Origin: an uncultured Clostridia bacterium
GTDB taxonomy: Bacteria; Bacillota; Clostridia; Oscillospirales; Ruminococcaceae
Length of the DNA stretch: 58,528 nt
Reading direction: 5' to 3'
Assembly (NCBI GenBank): GCA_944386045.1
Contig: CALWZO010000003.1
Location: forward strand, 1-58,528
Shown here: piece by piece, positions 31,179-39,142 of the stretch
Numbering within the stretch: position 1 is the stretch's first letter
Layout of the letters: each line of letters opens with the position of its first letter
Translations under genes and position numbers: made by a program
Notes under the pieces: generated by a model
The model's input: the letters and a program-made list of their open reading frames with translations, nothing else
Told to the model about the DNA's origin: nothing
Databases searched by the model: none

Positions 31179-34100
31179 TCAGTTTTTCTTTACGGTAAAT
31201 GTTACCTGTTCACCGTTTATATCCCATTCTTTGGTGTAACCGCCGTCGCAGGCAGTGTCTGTTATGCTGTCTGCCAGCACATTTTCCTGTATTTCAGCGG
31301 AGTTGTTTTTCATTATACCAAAGATTTTGTCATTGCCGGAAACACAGACCTCTATCCTGTCCATTACCATAAATCCGGCTTCTTTTCTCATGGTCTGCAG
31401 CTTGGAGATAATCTCCCTTACAAAACCTTCTTCCAGCAGCCGGGGGGTGATGTGGGTATCCAGCGCAACAATGATGTTGTTTTCGCTTACGCTTTCAAAG
31501 CCTTCGGTCTGCTTGGTTTCTATCAGCAGATCATCTGCTGTCAGCTGGATATCACCGGTGGACAGGGACAGTGTGATATATCCGTCTTTGTCCAGCTGTG
31601 CTTTGGCGGCCGCGCCGTCCAGCGCCCGCAGGCCGGAGCGTATTTCGCCGATCAGCTTGCCGTATTTGGGACCCAGTGTTTTCAGCTGCGGTTTGAATGT
31701 GTAGCTGATATAGCCGGAGGCGTCGTCGATTTCTTCAACCTCTTTTACATTCAACTCGTCGGCCAGGATTGCCTTGTAGTAATCGTTCAGGTGCCTGTCC
31801 GCCTTGATGTACAGCTTTGCCAGGGGCTGACGGTTTTTGATGTTGGCGGCGTTTCTTGCGTTGCGCGCCAGGGTGCTGGCCTGGAGCACCAGGTCCATAT
31901 CAGCTTCCAGGTTTTTGTCTATCAGTTTTTCGTCATATTCCGGGAATGAGCACAGATGTATGCTTTCCGGGGCGCTCCTGTCGTTGGTGCGCACCAGGTT
32001 CTGATAAATTTCCTCGGTCATGAAGGGGATCATGGGCGCGGCGGCTTTGCACAAAGTCACCAGCGCGGTGTACAGGGTCATATAAGCGTTGACTTTGTCC
32101 TGCTCCATGCCTTTGACCCAAAATCTTTCCCTGCTTCTGCGCACATACCAGTTGGACAGGTCGTCCACAAATTCCTGCAAAACTTTGCTGGCTTCGGGTA
32201 TGGCGTAATTTGCCAGGTATCCGTCAACAGCTTTCACCATGCTGTTCATCCTGGACAGTATCCATTTGTCCATTACGGACAGTTTGTCATATTCCAGGGT
32301 GTATTTTGTCCGGTCAAACTCGTCAATGTCGGCATACAGCACAAAGAATGCGTAAACATTCCACAGTGTGCCCAGGAATTTTCTCTGGTATTCCACAACG
32401 GCTTTGTCGTGGAAGCGGTTGGGCAGCCACGGGGCGCTGTTGGCGTAGAAGTACCAGCGGATAGCGTCCGCGCCGAATTTTTCCAGCGCTTCAAAGGGGT
32501 CTACGGCGTTGCCCTTTGATTTGGACATCTTCTGTCCGTTTTCATCCTGAACATGGCCCAGGACGATAACATTTTCAAAAGGAGCCTTGTTGAACAGCAG
32601 TGTGGATATGGCCAGCAGTGAGTAGAACCAGCCTCTGGTCTGGTCCACCGCCTCGCTGATGAACTGGGCGGGGAACTGGCTTTCAAACAGCTCTTTGTTT
32701 TCAAAGGGGTAGTGATGCTGGGCAAAAGGCATACTTCCGGAGTCAAACCAGCAGTCGATAACCTCCGGCACGCGCTTCATCTGCTTGCCGCATACAGGGC
32801 AGGTGATGGTCACGGCGTCGATGTAGGGGCGGTGCAGTTCGATATCTTCCGGGCAGTTGGGTGACATCTGTTTCAGCTCTTCTATGCTGCCGATGGAATG
32901 TTTGTGGCCGCATTCACATTCCCAGATGTTCAGCGGTGTGCCCCAGTAACGGTTTCTGGATATGCCCCAGTCCTGAACATTTTCCAGCCAGTCGCCGAAG
33001 CGGCCTTTGCCGATGGACTGCGGTATCCAGTTGATTGTATTGTTGTTGCGGATAAGGTCATCTTTGACTGCTGTCATCTTGATGAACCATGAATCCCTTG
33101 CATAGTAGATAAGGGGGGTGTCACAGCGCCAGCAGTGGGGGTAGCTGTGTTCAAATTTGGGGGCGGCGAACAGTTTTCCGCTTTCGCGCAGGTCTTTGAG
33201 GATTTCCTCGTCGGCTTTCTTGCAGAAAACACCGGCCCATTTGGTTTCCCGGGTCATTTCGCCCTTCTGGTCTACCAGCTGTACCAGCGGCAGGCCGTAT
33301 TTTCTGCCCACATTGGCGTCGTCTTCACCAAAGGCGGGGGCGATGTGTACCACGCCGGTACCGTCGGTGGTGGTTACATAGCCGTCACAGGTCACATACC
33401 AGCATTTTTCCTTGGGGCTGACAAAATGCCACAGGGGTTCGTATTCTTTGTATTCCAGGTCGGTGCCTTTGAAATGCCGGAGCACTTCGTATTTGCCTTC
33501 GCCCAGAACTTTGTCGCACAGTTCGGCTGCCAGGTAGTAAACCTCGCCGTTTTCGTATTTTACCTTTACATAATCCACTTGCGGGTTTACGCACAAAGCC
33601 ACATTGGAGGGCAGTGTCCAGGGGGTTGTGGTCCAGGCCAGAATGTATTCGTCAGCATCCTTTACCTTGAATTTGGCAATGGCAGAACGCTCTTTTACAT
33701 CTTTATAACCCTGGGCAACTTCGTGGCTGGACAGGGGTGTTCCGCAGCGGGGGCAATAAGGAACAATTTTGAAACCTTTGTACAGCAGGCCCTTTTCCCA
33801 TATCTGTTTCAGTGCCCACCATTCGCTTTCGATGAAGCTGTTGTCATAAGTTACATAGGGGTGCTCCATATCGGCCCAAAAACCTACTGTGCCGGAGAAA
33901 TCCTCCCACATGCCCTTGTATTTCCACACGCTTTCCTTGCACTGTTTGATAAAGGGCTCCAGACCATAGGCCTCTATCTGTTCCTTGCCGTTGATGCCGA
34001 TGTTTTTTTCCACTTCCAGCTCTACGGGCAGGCCGTGGGTGTCCCAGCCGGCTTTTCTGGGCACAAATTCGCCCTTCATTGTATGATAGCGGGGTATCAT

Positions 34101-34298
34101 GTCCTTGATAACCCTGGTCAGCACATGGCCGATGTGGGGTTTGCCGTTGGCTGTCGGGGGGCCGTCGTAAAATGTGTATGTGGGGCCTTTCTTTGTGGCC
34201 TCCATGGATTTTTCAAAGATGTGGTTTTCCTTCCAGAACTTCTCAACTTCCTTTTCTCTGGCAACAAAGTTGAGGTCGGTGGGAACTTTTTTGTACAT
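31179..34298 (-). CDS. ileS: Isoleucyl-tRNA synthetase, type 2-like
   Basis: This 1039-residue class I synthetase charges tRNA-Ile. The HIGH motif is in 'TANGKPHIGHVLTR' (about residue 52). An editing domain follows, with 'WTTTPWTLPSN' and 'GTGVVHIAPAFGEDD'. 'KMSKSKGN' lies at about 600, then an anticodon domain with 'DLSNWYVRRSRERFW'. The C-terminus has 'EEGFVREIISKLQTMRKEAG' and ends without the zinc finger of the type 1 enzyme. Length, the HIGH context and this tail suggest the eukaryote-like type 2 form, which is often tolerant to mupirocin. The start at 34298 follows AAGGAGG. It is controlled by the upstream Ile T-box. Confidence 0.97.
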   Translation of the reverse strand: MYKKVPTDLNFVAREKEVEKFWKENHIFEKSMEATKKGPTYTFYDGPPTANGKPHIGHVLTRVIKDMIPRYHTMKGEFVPRKAGWDTHGLPVELEVEKNIGINGKEQIEAYGLEPFIKQCKESVWKYKGMWEDFSGTVGFWADMEHPYVTYDNSFIESEWWALKQIWEKGLLYKGFKIVPYCPRCGTPLSSHEVAQGYKDVKERSAIAKFKVKDADEYILAWTTTPWTLPSNVALCVNPQVDYVKVKYENGEVYYLAAELCDKVLGEGKYEVLRHFKGTDLEYKEYEPLWHFVSPKEKCWYVTCDGYVTTTDGTGVVHIAPAFGEDDANVGRKYGLPLVQLVDQKGEMTRETKWAGVFCKKADEEILKDLRESGKLFAAPKFEHSYPHCWRCDTPLIYYARDSWFIKMTAVKDDLIRNNNTINWIPQSIGKGRFGDWLENVQDWGISRNRYWGTPLNIWECECGHKHSIGSIEELKQMSPNCPEDIELHRPYIDAVTITCPVCGKQMKRVPEVIDCWFDSGSMPFAQHHYPFENKELFESQFPAQFISEAVDQTRGWFYSLLAISTLLFNKAPFENVIVLGHVQDENGQKMSKSKGNAVDPFEALEKFGADAIRWYFYANSAPWLPNRFHDKAVVEYQRKFLGTLWNVYAFFVLYADIDEFDRTKYTLEYDKLSVMDKWILSRMNSMVKAVDGYLANYAIPEASKVLQEFVDDLSNWYVRRSRERFWVKGMEQDKVNAYMTLYTALVTLCKAAAPMIPFMTEEIYQNLVRTNDRSAPESIHLCSFPEYDEKLIDKNLEADMDLVLQASTLARNARNAANIKNRQPLAKLYIKADRHLNDYYKAILADELNVKEVEEIDDASGYISYTFKPQLKTLGPKYGKLIGEIRSGLRALDGAAAKAQLDKDGYITLSLSTGDIQLTADDLLIETKQTEGFESVSENNIIVALDTHITPRLLEEGFVREIISKLQTMRKEAGFMVMDRIEVCVSGNDKIFGIMKNNSAEIQENVLADSITDTACDGGYTKEWDINGEQVTFTVKKN

Positions 34299-34348
34299 GT
34301 TTTTGTTTTCCTCCTTAACATTTGCGTTGCAGTAGATATAAAACAAAA

Positions 34349-34621
34349 ACCCTTGTCCCGTGTAAACAGGACAAGGGTATAAAATAACCTTGTTTAACCA
34401 CCTATTACAACATACAGATAATATGCTTTTCCGCTAACGGGGAAATTCCGGAGAGGCTTACTTGCGCCGGCGTTGGGCCTTCGGCTCGAAAGTGATATTC
34501 GCCCTTCCGATACTTTTACCCGGCTTGCACCGGCCCGGGCTCGCTGAAAATTTCTCGCTGGAAAGGTTACTGTCTTTGTCATCGCCTTTGTTTTCTTGTT
34601 ACAGACCATGTGAGGTCTGAT
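34349..34621 (-). promoter_or_regulatory. T-box riboswitch (tRNA-Ile) controlling ileS
   Basis: On the minus strand the leader has stem I with ATC at 34496-34494 followed by A, an Ile specifier. The antiterminator reads TAATAGG, then bulge TGGTTAA (34400-34394), then ACAAGG, with CCTTGT and CCTGTTTA as the 3' arms. TGGT pairs with the ACCA end of a tRNA with discriminator A, as in tRNA-Ile. The 3' arms overlap the terminator stem (34349-34358 with 34369-34378, followed by TTTTTGTTT), so the two folds exclude each other. The bulge ends TAA instead of the usual ACC. A separate hairpin (34592-34625) stands at the 5' end. Folding was done by eye. Confidence 0.9.
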
Positions 34622-34627
34622 AACAAA

Positions 34628-34656
34628 AGAATATAATATTTTTATTTAATTGTCAA
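34628..34656 (-). promoter_or_regulatory. Promoter of the ileS leader
   Basis: On the minus strand TTGACA (34656-34651) and TATTCT (34633-34628) are 17 bases apart. The start would be near 34621, giving a leader of about 320 bases. The remaining gap to 34835 is AT-rich with no gene. Confidence 0.8.
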
Positions 34657-34835
34657 GGACACAGACTGTTTTATGACATGAGAAAAATATTATATGTTTT
34701 GAAAATGAAATCTTTATCGGGGGTTTATTCATAGTTTATTCATATTTTTCTTAACTTTCTGTAATATCTGCCTGGATGGTATTGAAAGACTGTATTTTTA
34801 TAATAAAATAAAATCAGAAGTATCGAGGTGAAAAT

Positions 34836-35645
34836 ATGAAAAAGGTATTGCTGATAAACGATATGGCCGGATACGGCAGAATTTCTTACGCAGTTATGAG
34901 CATGGTGCTGGCAAGCAAAGGCTTTCATGTCAGCAGTTTGCCCACTGCGCTGGTATCCAATACACTGGACTACGGGGAATTTGAGATATTATCCACCGAA
35001 AATTTTATGAAAAACACCATTGATGTGTGGGATAAGCTGGGGTTTTCTTTTGATGCGGTTGCCACGGGCATTACCGTCGGCGACAGCCAGGCAAAGCTGG
35101 TGGCGGATTACTGTAAAAAACTGAAAGGAAAGGGCGTGAAGGTTTTCTGTGACCCGGTGATGGGCGACGATGGAATTCTGTACCCCGGCATAGGCGAAAA
35201 GACGGTGGAGTACCTGCGCGAAATAGTAAGCGTGGCAGACTACATTGTGCCCAATTATACCGAGGCGGTTTTCCTGGCCGGAGAGCAGTGGAACGGCGAA
35301 GAAACAGACTGCGCCGGTGCCTGCCGCCTGTGCGAGAAATTGCAGGCAATGGGTGCGGAAAATGTGGTGATAACCAGCGCAAAGGTGGACGGCAAAGACT
35401 GTACCCTGCTGAAGGATGGCAAAAACGATATGCAGATACTGCCCTTTGACAAGGTGCCGGCAAGGTTTGTGGGCACAGGGGATTTGTTCTGTGCGCTGTT
35501 TATGGCCGGTGTCCTGGGCGGTGACGGTGCCCGGCAGGCTTTGCGCAAGGCGATGGATAAGGTCAGGGAGCTGATGATAAAAGACATTGAAAACCCTGAC
35601 AAATACGCCGGGGTAAGAATAGAAAGATATTTTGAGGAGTTGTGA
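34836..35645 (+). CDS. Pyridoxal/pyridoxamine kinase family protein
   Basis: This 269-residue ribokinase-like kinase opens KKVLLINDMAGYGRISYAVM, a PdxK/PdxY opening. The conserved substrate-side motif is 'FCDPVMGDDGILYPG' (about 105), then 'DYIVPNYTEAVFLAG' (about 137), and the anion hole with catalytic Asp is 'FVGTGDLFCALFMAG' (about 210). It would phosphorylate pyridoxal, pyridoxamine or pyridoxine in vitamin B6 salvage. The length and 'PN.TEA..L' motif fit PdxY-like enzymes of Clostridia. The start follows GAGGTGAAAAT. The TIGR04076 gene begins 4 bases after its stop, so they are one transcript. Confidence 0.86.
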   Translation: MKKVLLINDMAGYGRISYAVMSMVLASKGFHVSSLPTALVSNTLDYGEFEILSTENFMKNTIDVWDKLGFSFDAVATGITVGDSQAKLVADYCKKLKGKGVKVFCDPVMGDDGILYPGIGEKTVEYLREIVSVADYIVPNYTEAVFLAGEQWNGEETDCAGACRLCEKLQAMGAENVVITSAKVDGKDCTLLKDGKNDMQILPFDKVPARFVGTGDLFCALFMAGVLGGDGARQALRKAMDKVRELMIKDIENPDKYAGVRIERYFEEL

Positions 35646-35649
35646 TATT

Positions 35650-35910
35650 ATGCCCAGACCGAAGATAAAAATTACCATAATGGACCGCCTGGGACCCAAG
35701 GGATGTCACCGCGGCTGCAAGGTGGGGGACAGCTATGACTTTGACACAGAAAGGGGCAAAATGTGCCCCATGGCCGCCCATGTGGCCTTCCCGTACATAG
35801 ATATACTGCGCTACGGCGGACAGGTGCCCGGCAACCGGGAAAATACTGCGGTCTTTTCCTGCCCGGATGTGGACACCATATTGGTATACAAGATTGAAAA
35901 ACAGGAATAA
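35650..35910 (+). CDS. TIGR04076 family protein
   Basis: This 86-residue protein starts MPRPKIKITIMDRLGPKGCH, with 'GDSYDF', 'MCPMAAHVAFPYIDILRYGG' and 'CPDVDTILVYKIEKQ' in the order typical of the TIGR04076 family. The family is small, cysteine-containing and of unknown function. Cysteines here (CHRGC, CPM, CPD) could bind metal. The ATG at 35650 follows GAGGAGTTGTGATATT. It is the second gene after the B6 kinase. Confidence 0.78.
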   Translation: MPRPKIKITIMDRLGPKGCHRGCKVGDSYDFDTERGKMCPMAAHVAFPYIDILRYGGQVPGNRENTAVFSCPDVDTILVYKIEKQE

Positions 35911-35969
35911 GGTGCATATTGCACAATAGTTTTCAACTTTTAAATATTTAAATTGTTGATAATAAAAAC

Positions 35970-36034
35970 AAAAAATGGTAAGATTTAATTAAAGTAAGCT
36001 GTAAAGGCTGACTTTTATAATCTGCCATTTTTTT
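35970..36034 (+). terminator. Long two-tier hairpin terminator
   Basis: Outer arms 35970-35985 and 36019-36034 pair with one or two interruptions. Inner arms 35991-35999 and 36007-36015 pair with one mismatch around TGTAAAG. The 65-base structure ends in seven Ts, 60 bases after the TIGR04076 stop. The rest of 35911-36106 holds no gene that I can see. Confidence 0.65.
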
Positions 36035-36106
36035 GTTTTGAAATTTATATCTGAAAGTTGTTTTTGCGCCCGTATCTCGACTATCCATAAAAAGGAGGCA
36101 TGAGTT

Positions 36107-36724
36107 ATGAAAAACAATTTTGATATATATGGGTTGATTGTCTGCGGCTTGTTTTTGGGAGCTATAATACTGGTGCCTGCGCTATCCATGATCTTTTCAC
36201 CCGGAGCAGATGCCTGCGGAAAGGCGGATACTGGCTTGTCACTGATGATGGAAGGTGTGACAGATGTACAGAACCGGGGATACAGCTATCAGGTGCATGT
36301 AGAAAACGAAAGGTATGATGACGGGGTATTTTATCTTACCCTGATATGGCGGACAGACGGTGTGCCCATTGTGACAGACCGTGAAAGCATAAGAGTAGAA
36401 ATAAGCGAGGCGTATTCAGGCGATAACAGGATACAGGCGGATATACAGGGCGAATGTGAGGTAAGCTATTTTACCCCGCGTGGCGCTGTGTTTTATACAC
36501 AGCCGATTTCCGTTGCAAAATCCGGATATTCAATAATCAGAAGCAGGTATGAATTCTCTATGCTTGAGGACGGCATAATAAATGTGTTTGCTAAAAGCGG
36601 CAGGATGGATTTGCAGATAGGCGCGGGTATATGTCCGCTGGACAAAGCGCTGATGACGGTGTACATAGGCGACAGTGGAAGCGTAACCTTTTCACATCTG
36701 CTTTGCGCCGGAAATATGGCGTGA
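36107..36724 (+). CDS. Hypothetical membrane-anchored protein
   Basis: This 205-residue protein of no family I recognise has a single hydrophobic segment at about residues 8-30 (LIVCGLFLGAIILVPALSMIF). It is followed by a 175-residue region with alternating strand-like pattern, such as 'YSYQVHVENERYDDGVFYLTLIW' and 'DGIINVFAKSGRMDLQIGAG'. The topology suggests an extracytoplasmic beta-rich domain on an N-terminal anchor. RBS is AAAAGGAGGCATGAGTT, a strong one. It is monocistronic between two terminators and next to spoIIR. A role in sporulation is possible but not shown. Confidence 0.75.
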   Translation: MKNNFDIYGLIVCGLFLGAIILVPALSMIFSPGADACGKADTGLSLMMEGVTDVQNRGYSYQVHVENERYDDGVFYLTLIWRTDGVPIVTDRESIRVEISEAYSGDNRIQADIQGECEVSYFTPRGAVFYTQPISVAKSGYSIIRSRYEFSMLEDGIINVFAKSGRMDLQIGAGICPLDKALMTVYIGDSGSVTFSHLLCAGNMA

Positions 36725-36772
36725 AATTGGCAGCGCAGGACAAATCTGTATGACATAAGTCAAAATAGAACA

Positions 36773-36797
36773 AAAAAGGCGGGTTTTCCGCCTTTTT
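36773..36797. terminator. Terminator between the hypothetical gene and spoIIR
   Basis: AAAAAGGCGG (36773-36782) pairs with CCGCCTTTTT (36788-36797) around GTTTT. It serves either strand for the two converging genes. Confidence 0.92.
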
Positions 36798-36838
36798 ATT
36801 TTGCAAATTTGAACCCGCTATGATTGCCCGGTACAGGT

Positions 36839-37444
36839 CTATATTTTGTCGTACTTTTCAGCTTTTTCTTCAAAAAGAGAGATAAAATCCTGATATATTT
36901 CCACCGCTTTGAATTTTATTCGGAAATTGTCGGTTTCCACAAAGGTGTTGTCGGCCTCGTCTTCGTACTTTGCCGACGCAGAGGCGCACAGGCCGGGATA
37001 TACCACGCACCACCAGTTTTTGCCTTCGGCCCGTCCCAGCCTTACGGTCAGGGCCTGGTACTCGCCCCGTGGCATGGTGAAGTTTTCGTATTCTGTGGTG
37101 TCAAAATAAAAGTTTTCAACGCTGCAACTGGCGGTGTAATCCGCCCCCAGCTGCCGCAGTTTCCGGTTGGCCCGCCGCCGCAGCATATCCAGGCTGTCCC
37201 TGGTTTTGTCCACCGCCTGCCGGCAGTCCCGGGCCCCGGCGCATATGTCGCTCCGCAGCCGGCTGACGGTGTCTTTTATCTCCAGTTTTATCTGCTGGTC
37301 GGCCCGGCTGTCGCTGTTGGCTATCACATGCAGGCGCAGAGTGCCGGCTCTTATACTGTCAGCCCGGCTGACTGCATCGGCAAAAAAACTTATAAACAGG
37401 GCTATAACCAGCCCGGCCAGTATGCTGATTTCATTTTTTTTCAT
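36839..37444 (-). CDS. spoIIR: Stage II sporulation protein R
   Basis: This 201-residue secreted signalling protein has an N-terminal hydrophobic segment (about residues 7-24). The SpoIIR signature 'LRLHVIANSDSRADQQIKLEIKD' lies at about 37-60, and 'MPRGEYQALTVRLGRAEGKNWWCVVYPGLC' near 130-160. In the Bacillus model it is made in the forespore and crosses to the intermembrane space. There it triggers SpoIIGA to process pro-sigma-E in the mother cell. Its presence is the best evidence that this organism forms endospores. The start at 37444 follows CGGAGAAATTGCA. A reading to 37507 would lack a site. It is divergent from the infC operon. Confidence 0.94.
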   Translation of the reverse strand: MKKNEISILAGLVIALFISFFADAVSRADSIRAGTLRLHVIANSDSRADQQIKLEIKDTVSRLRSDICAGARDCRQAVDKTRDSLDMLRRRANRKLRQLGADYTASCSVENFYFDTTEYENFTMPRGEYQALTVRLGRAEGKNWWCVVYPGLCASASAKYEDEADNTFVETDNFRIKFKAVEIYQDFISLFEEKAEKYDKI

Positions 37445-37589
37445 TGCAATTTCTCCGGTTTTTTGTTTGTCAGTTGTAATTTTGGCAAAATTTTCCGGCT
37501 TAATCAAAATTTTACTTGATTTTTTGCAAAGGCTGTGTTATTTTGAGTGTGAAAACCGCTGTTTTCCCTTTAAAACAGGCGTTTTGCCG

Positions 37590-37618
37590 TTGACAAAGAC
37601 AGTGTGTTATGATATACT
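37590..37618 (+). promoter_or_regulatory. Promoter of the infC-rpmI-rplT operon
   Basis: TTGACA (37590-37595) and TATACT (37613-37618) are 17 bases apart. Transcription should start near 37625, giving a leader of about 157 bases. Confidence 0.9.
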
Positions 37619-37624
37619 TTTTAA

Positions 37625-37781
37625 GGCAATAAAGTAGCAACAGCATGTGCTCACCTGGCTTGCAAGTACGCGGGCGGGTCAATATTCAAAGTGTGGGGTG
37701 TGTGCCCCAAACTTATGTTTATTTGGCACGGGCTGTATGTTCGTGCTTTTAATTTGCTTAAAACAATGGAGGTGCTTTATC
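37625..37781 (+). promoter_or_regulatory. L20-type leader of the infC operon with attenuator
   Basis: The untranslated leader of infC-rpmI-rplT has a structured 5' part (GTGCTCACCTGGCTTGC and GCGGGCGGGTCA around 37646-37683) and a GGGG/CCCC hairpin near 37695-37708. Last comes GCACGGGC (37726-37733) pairing with GTTCGTGC (37739-37746) followed by TTTTAATTT, a weak terminator before the infC site. Position and layout match the Firmicutes L20 leader, where L20 binding promotes termination. The match to the Rfam model is from memory and not computed. Confidence 0.7.
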
Positions 37782-38300
37782 ATTAGTACAAAAAAAGAGC
37801 TTGAGATCAACGAAGAAATCAGAGACAAAGAAGTTAGGGTCATAGGTGCAGACGGCAGCCAGATGGGTGTTATGAGCGCAGCTCGGGCACAGAAGCTGGC
37901 AGACGAGGCTAACCTGGATCTGGTTAAAATCGCCCCGACCGCCACACCGCCGGTTTGCCGTATTATGGACTACGGCAAATATCGCTTTGAACAGCGGAAA
38001 AAAGAAAAAGAGAACAGAAAAAACCAGAAAATTGTGGAAACAAAAGAGGTAAGACTGTCACTCAACATTGACACTAACGATTTCAACACAAAAGTAAATC
38101 AGGCGAACAAGTTCCTTAAAAACGGTGATAAAGTCAAGGCCAGCATTCGTTTCCGCGGCCGTGAAATGGCACATTCCAAAGCCGGTCTGGATGTTATGGC
38201 CCGCTTTGGCCGGGCTGTTGAAGGCGGCGTTATTGAAAAACAGGCAAAACTTGAAGGCAGAAGCATGCAGATGGTTATTGCTCCGGCACCTAAAAAATAA
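37782..38300 (+). CDS. infC: Translation initiation factor IF-3, ATT start
   Basis: This 172-residue IF3 has an N-terminal domain starting 'ISTKKELEINEEIRDKEVRVIG', the linker 'FEQRKKEKENRKNQK' and a C-terminal domain 'KEVRLSLNIDTNDFNTKVNQA' with 'IRFRGREMAHSKAG'. IF3 prevents premature 50S joining and checks the start codon. No ATG or GTG lies at the right distance from the GGAGG at 37768-37772. ATT at 37782 does, and this rare start is the classic IF3 autoregulation device, because IF3 rejects it. A GTG at 37647 in the same frame lies within the leader and is rejected. First gene of infC-rpmI-rplT. Confidence 0.94.
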   Translation: MSTKKELEINEEIRDKEVRVIGADGSQMGVMSAARAQKLADEANLDLVKIAPTATPPVCRIMDYGKYRFEQRKKEKENRKNQKIVETKEVRLSLNIDTNDFNTKVNQANKFLKNGDKVKASIRFRGREMAHSKAGLDVMARFGRAVEGGVIEKQAKLEGRSMQMVIAPAPKK

Positions 38301-38318
38301 ACAGGAGGATGTTATCCA

Positions 38319-38519
38319 ATGAAGTACAAAATCAAAACACACACAGGCGCTAAGAAAAGATTTAAGCTGACAAAAAACGGTAAGGTAAAAAGAGGCAAGG
38401 CCTTCAGAAGCCATATCCTGACAAAAATGTCAACCAAAAGAAAGAGAAACCTGAGAAAAGGCGGATACACAGACAAGACAAACACAGCAACAATCAAAAA
38501 ATTGCTGCCCTACGCTTAA
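38319..38519 (+). CDS. rpmI: 50S ribosomal protein L35
   Basis: This 66-residue basic protein has the L35 pattern: '[20 protein letters not shown]', '[19 protein letters not shown]' and the C-terminal 'IKKLLPYA'. RBS is ACAGGAGGATGTTATCCA. It is the middle gene of infC-rpmI-rplT, 18 bases after infC and 43 before rplT. Confidence 0.98.
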   Translation: MKYKIKTHTGAKKRFKLTKNGKVKRGKAFRSHILTKMSTKRKRNLRKGGYTDKTNTATIKKLLPYA

Positions 38520-38562
38520 TTTGTGTAAATACTAAGATTGATATTTAAAGGAGAAATAGATA

Positions 38563-38916
38563 ATGGCTCGTATTAAAGGCGCGATGATGACTCGCAAAAG
38601 AAGAAATAAAACACTGAAACTGGCCAAAGGTTACTTTGGTGCTAAAAGCAAGCACTTCAAGATGGCCAAACAGCAGGTTATGAAAAGCGGCAACTACGCT
38701 TTCATAGGCAGAAAACAGAAGAAGAGAGATTTCCGCAGACTGTGGATCACAAGAATTTCCGCCGCTGTAAAAATGCACGGCATGAACTATTCTTCATTCA
38801 TGAACGGCCTGAAAAAATCCGGCATCACACTGAACAGAAAGATGCTGTCTGAAATGGCTATCCATGACGCTGCCGCATTTGCAGCTTTGGTTGAAACAGC
38901 TAAAAAAGCTCTGTAA
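38563..38916 (+). CDS. rplT: 50S ribosomal protein L20
   Basis: This 117-residue primary 50S assembly protein has '[23 protein letters not shown]', '[13 protein letters not shown]'-like '[19 protein letters not shown]' and '[17 protein letters not shown]'. By analogy with Bacillus it also represses its own operon through the leader. RBS is AAAGGAGAAATAGATA. Confidence 0.98.
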   Translation: MARIKGAMMTRKRRNKTLKLAKGYFGAKSKHFKMAKQQVMKSGNYAFIGRKQKKRDFRRLWITRISAAVKMHGMNYSSFMNGLKKSGITLNRKMLSEMAIHDAAAFAALVETAKKAL

Positions 38917-38931
38917 TTTTATATTGAAAAA

Positions 38932-39032
38932 ACGCCTTAGCACTGTTGTGTTAGGGCGTAATTCGCTTATGCACCTTTTTGATTTTTCACGGTGAAAATT
39001 ACATATTTTGCGGTTTGCCGCCGGCAGACCGC
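38932..39032. other. Two hairpins in the gap after rplT
   Basis: ACGCCTTAGCAC (38932-38943) pairs with GTGTTAGGGCGT (38948-38959), a 12-bp stem with two wobbles. It has no T run on the plus strand but six Ts on the minus strand. A second 10-bp stem (39010-39019 with 39023-39032) has no T run on either side. One or both may end the rplT transcript. The rest of the 226-bp gap shows no gene. Confidence 0.5.
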
Positions 39033-39142
39033 AAGATATATTGTACTTAATTCTTTATATATAAGGCAAAATTTATACAGCTGCTTTGGACAAAATTTTT
39101 TACTGCGGTAGAAGATTTTGTCGGGCGCAGAAAGGCAACATT

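Noticed and set aside
34299..34346. In-frame upstream start of ileS
   Set aside because: It overlaps the end of the T-box leader just before the AAGGAGG site, and the added residues do not resemble IleRS.
34592..34625. Hairpin TTGTTA..GGTCTG upstream of ileS as a terminator
   Set aside because: It has no T run in either direction and stands at the predicted 5' end of the ileS leader, so it is better read as a leader hairpin.
37647..37781. In-frame GTG start giving IF3 45 extra residues
   Set aside because: It lies in the structured leader, has no ribosome binding site, and the extra residues (rich in Cys and Trp) do not look like IF3.
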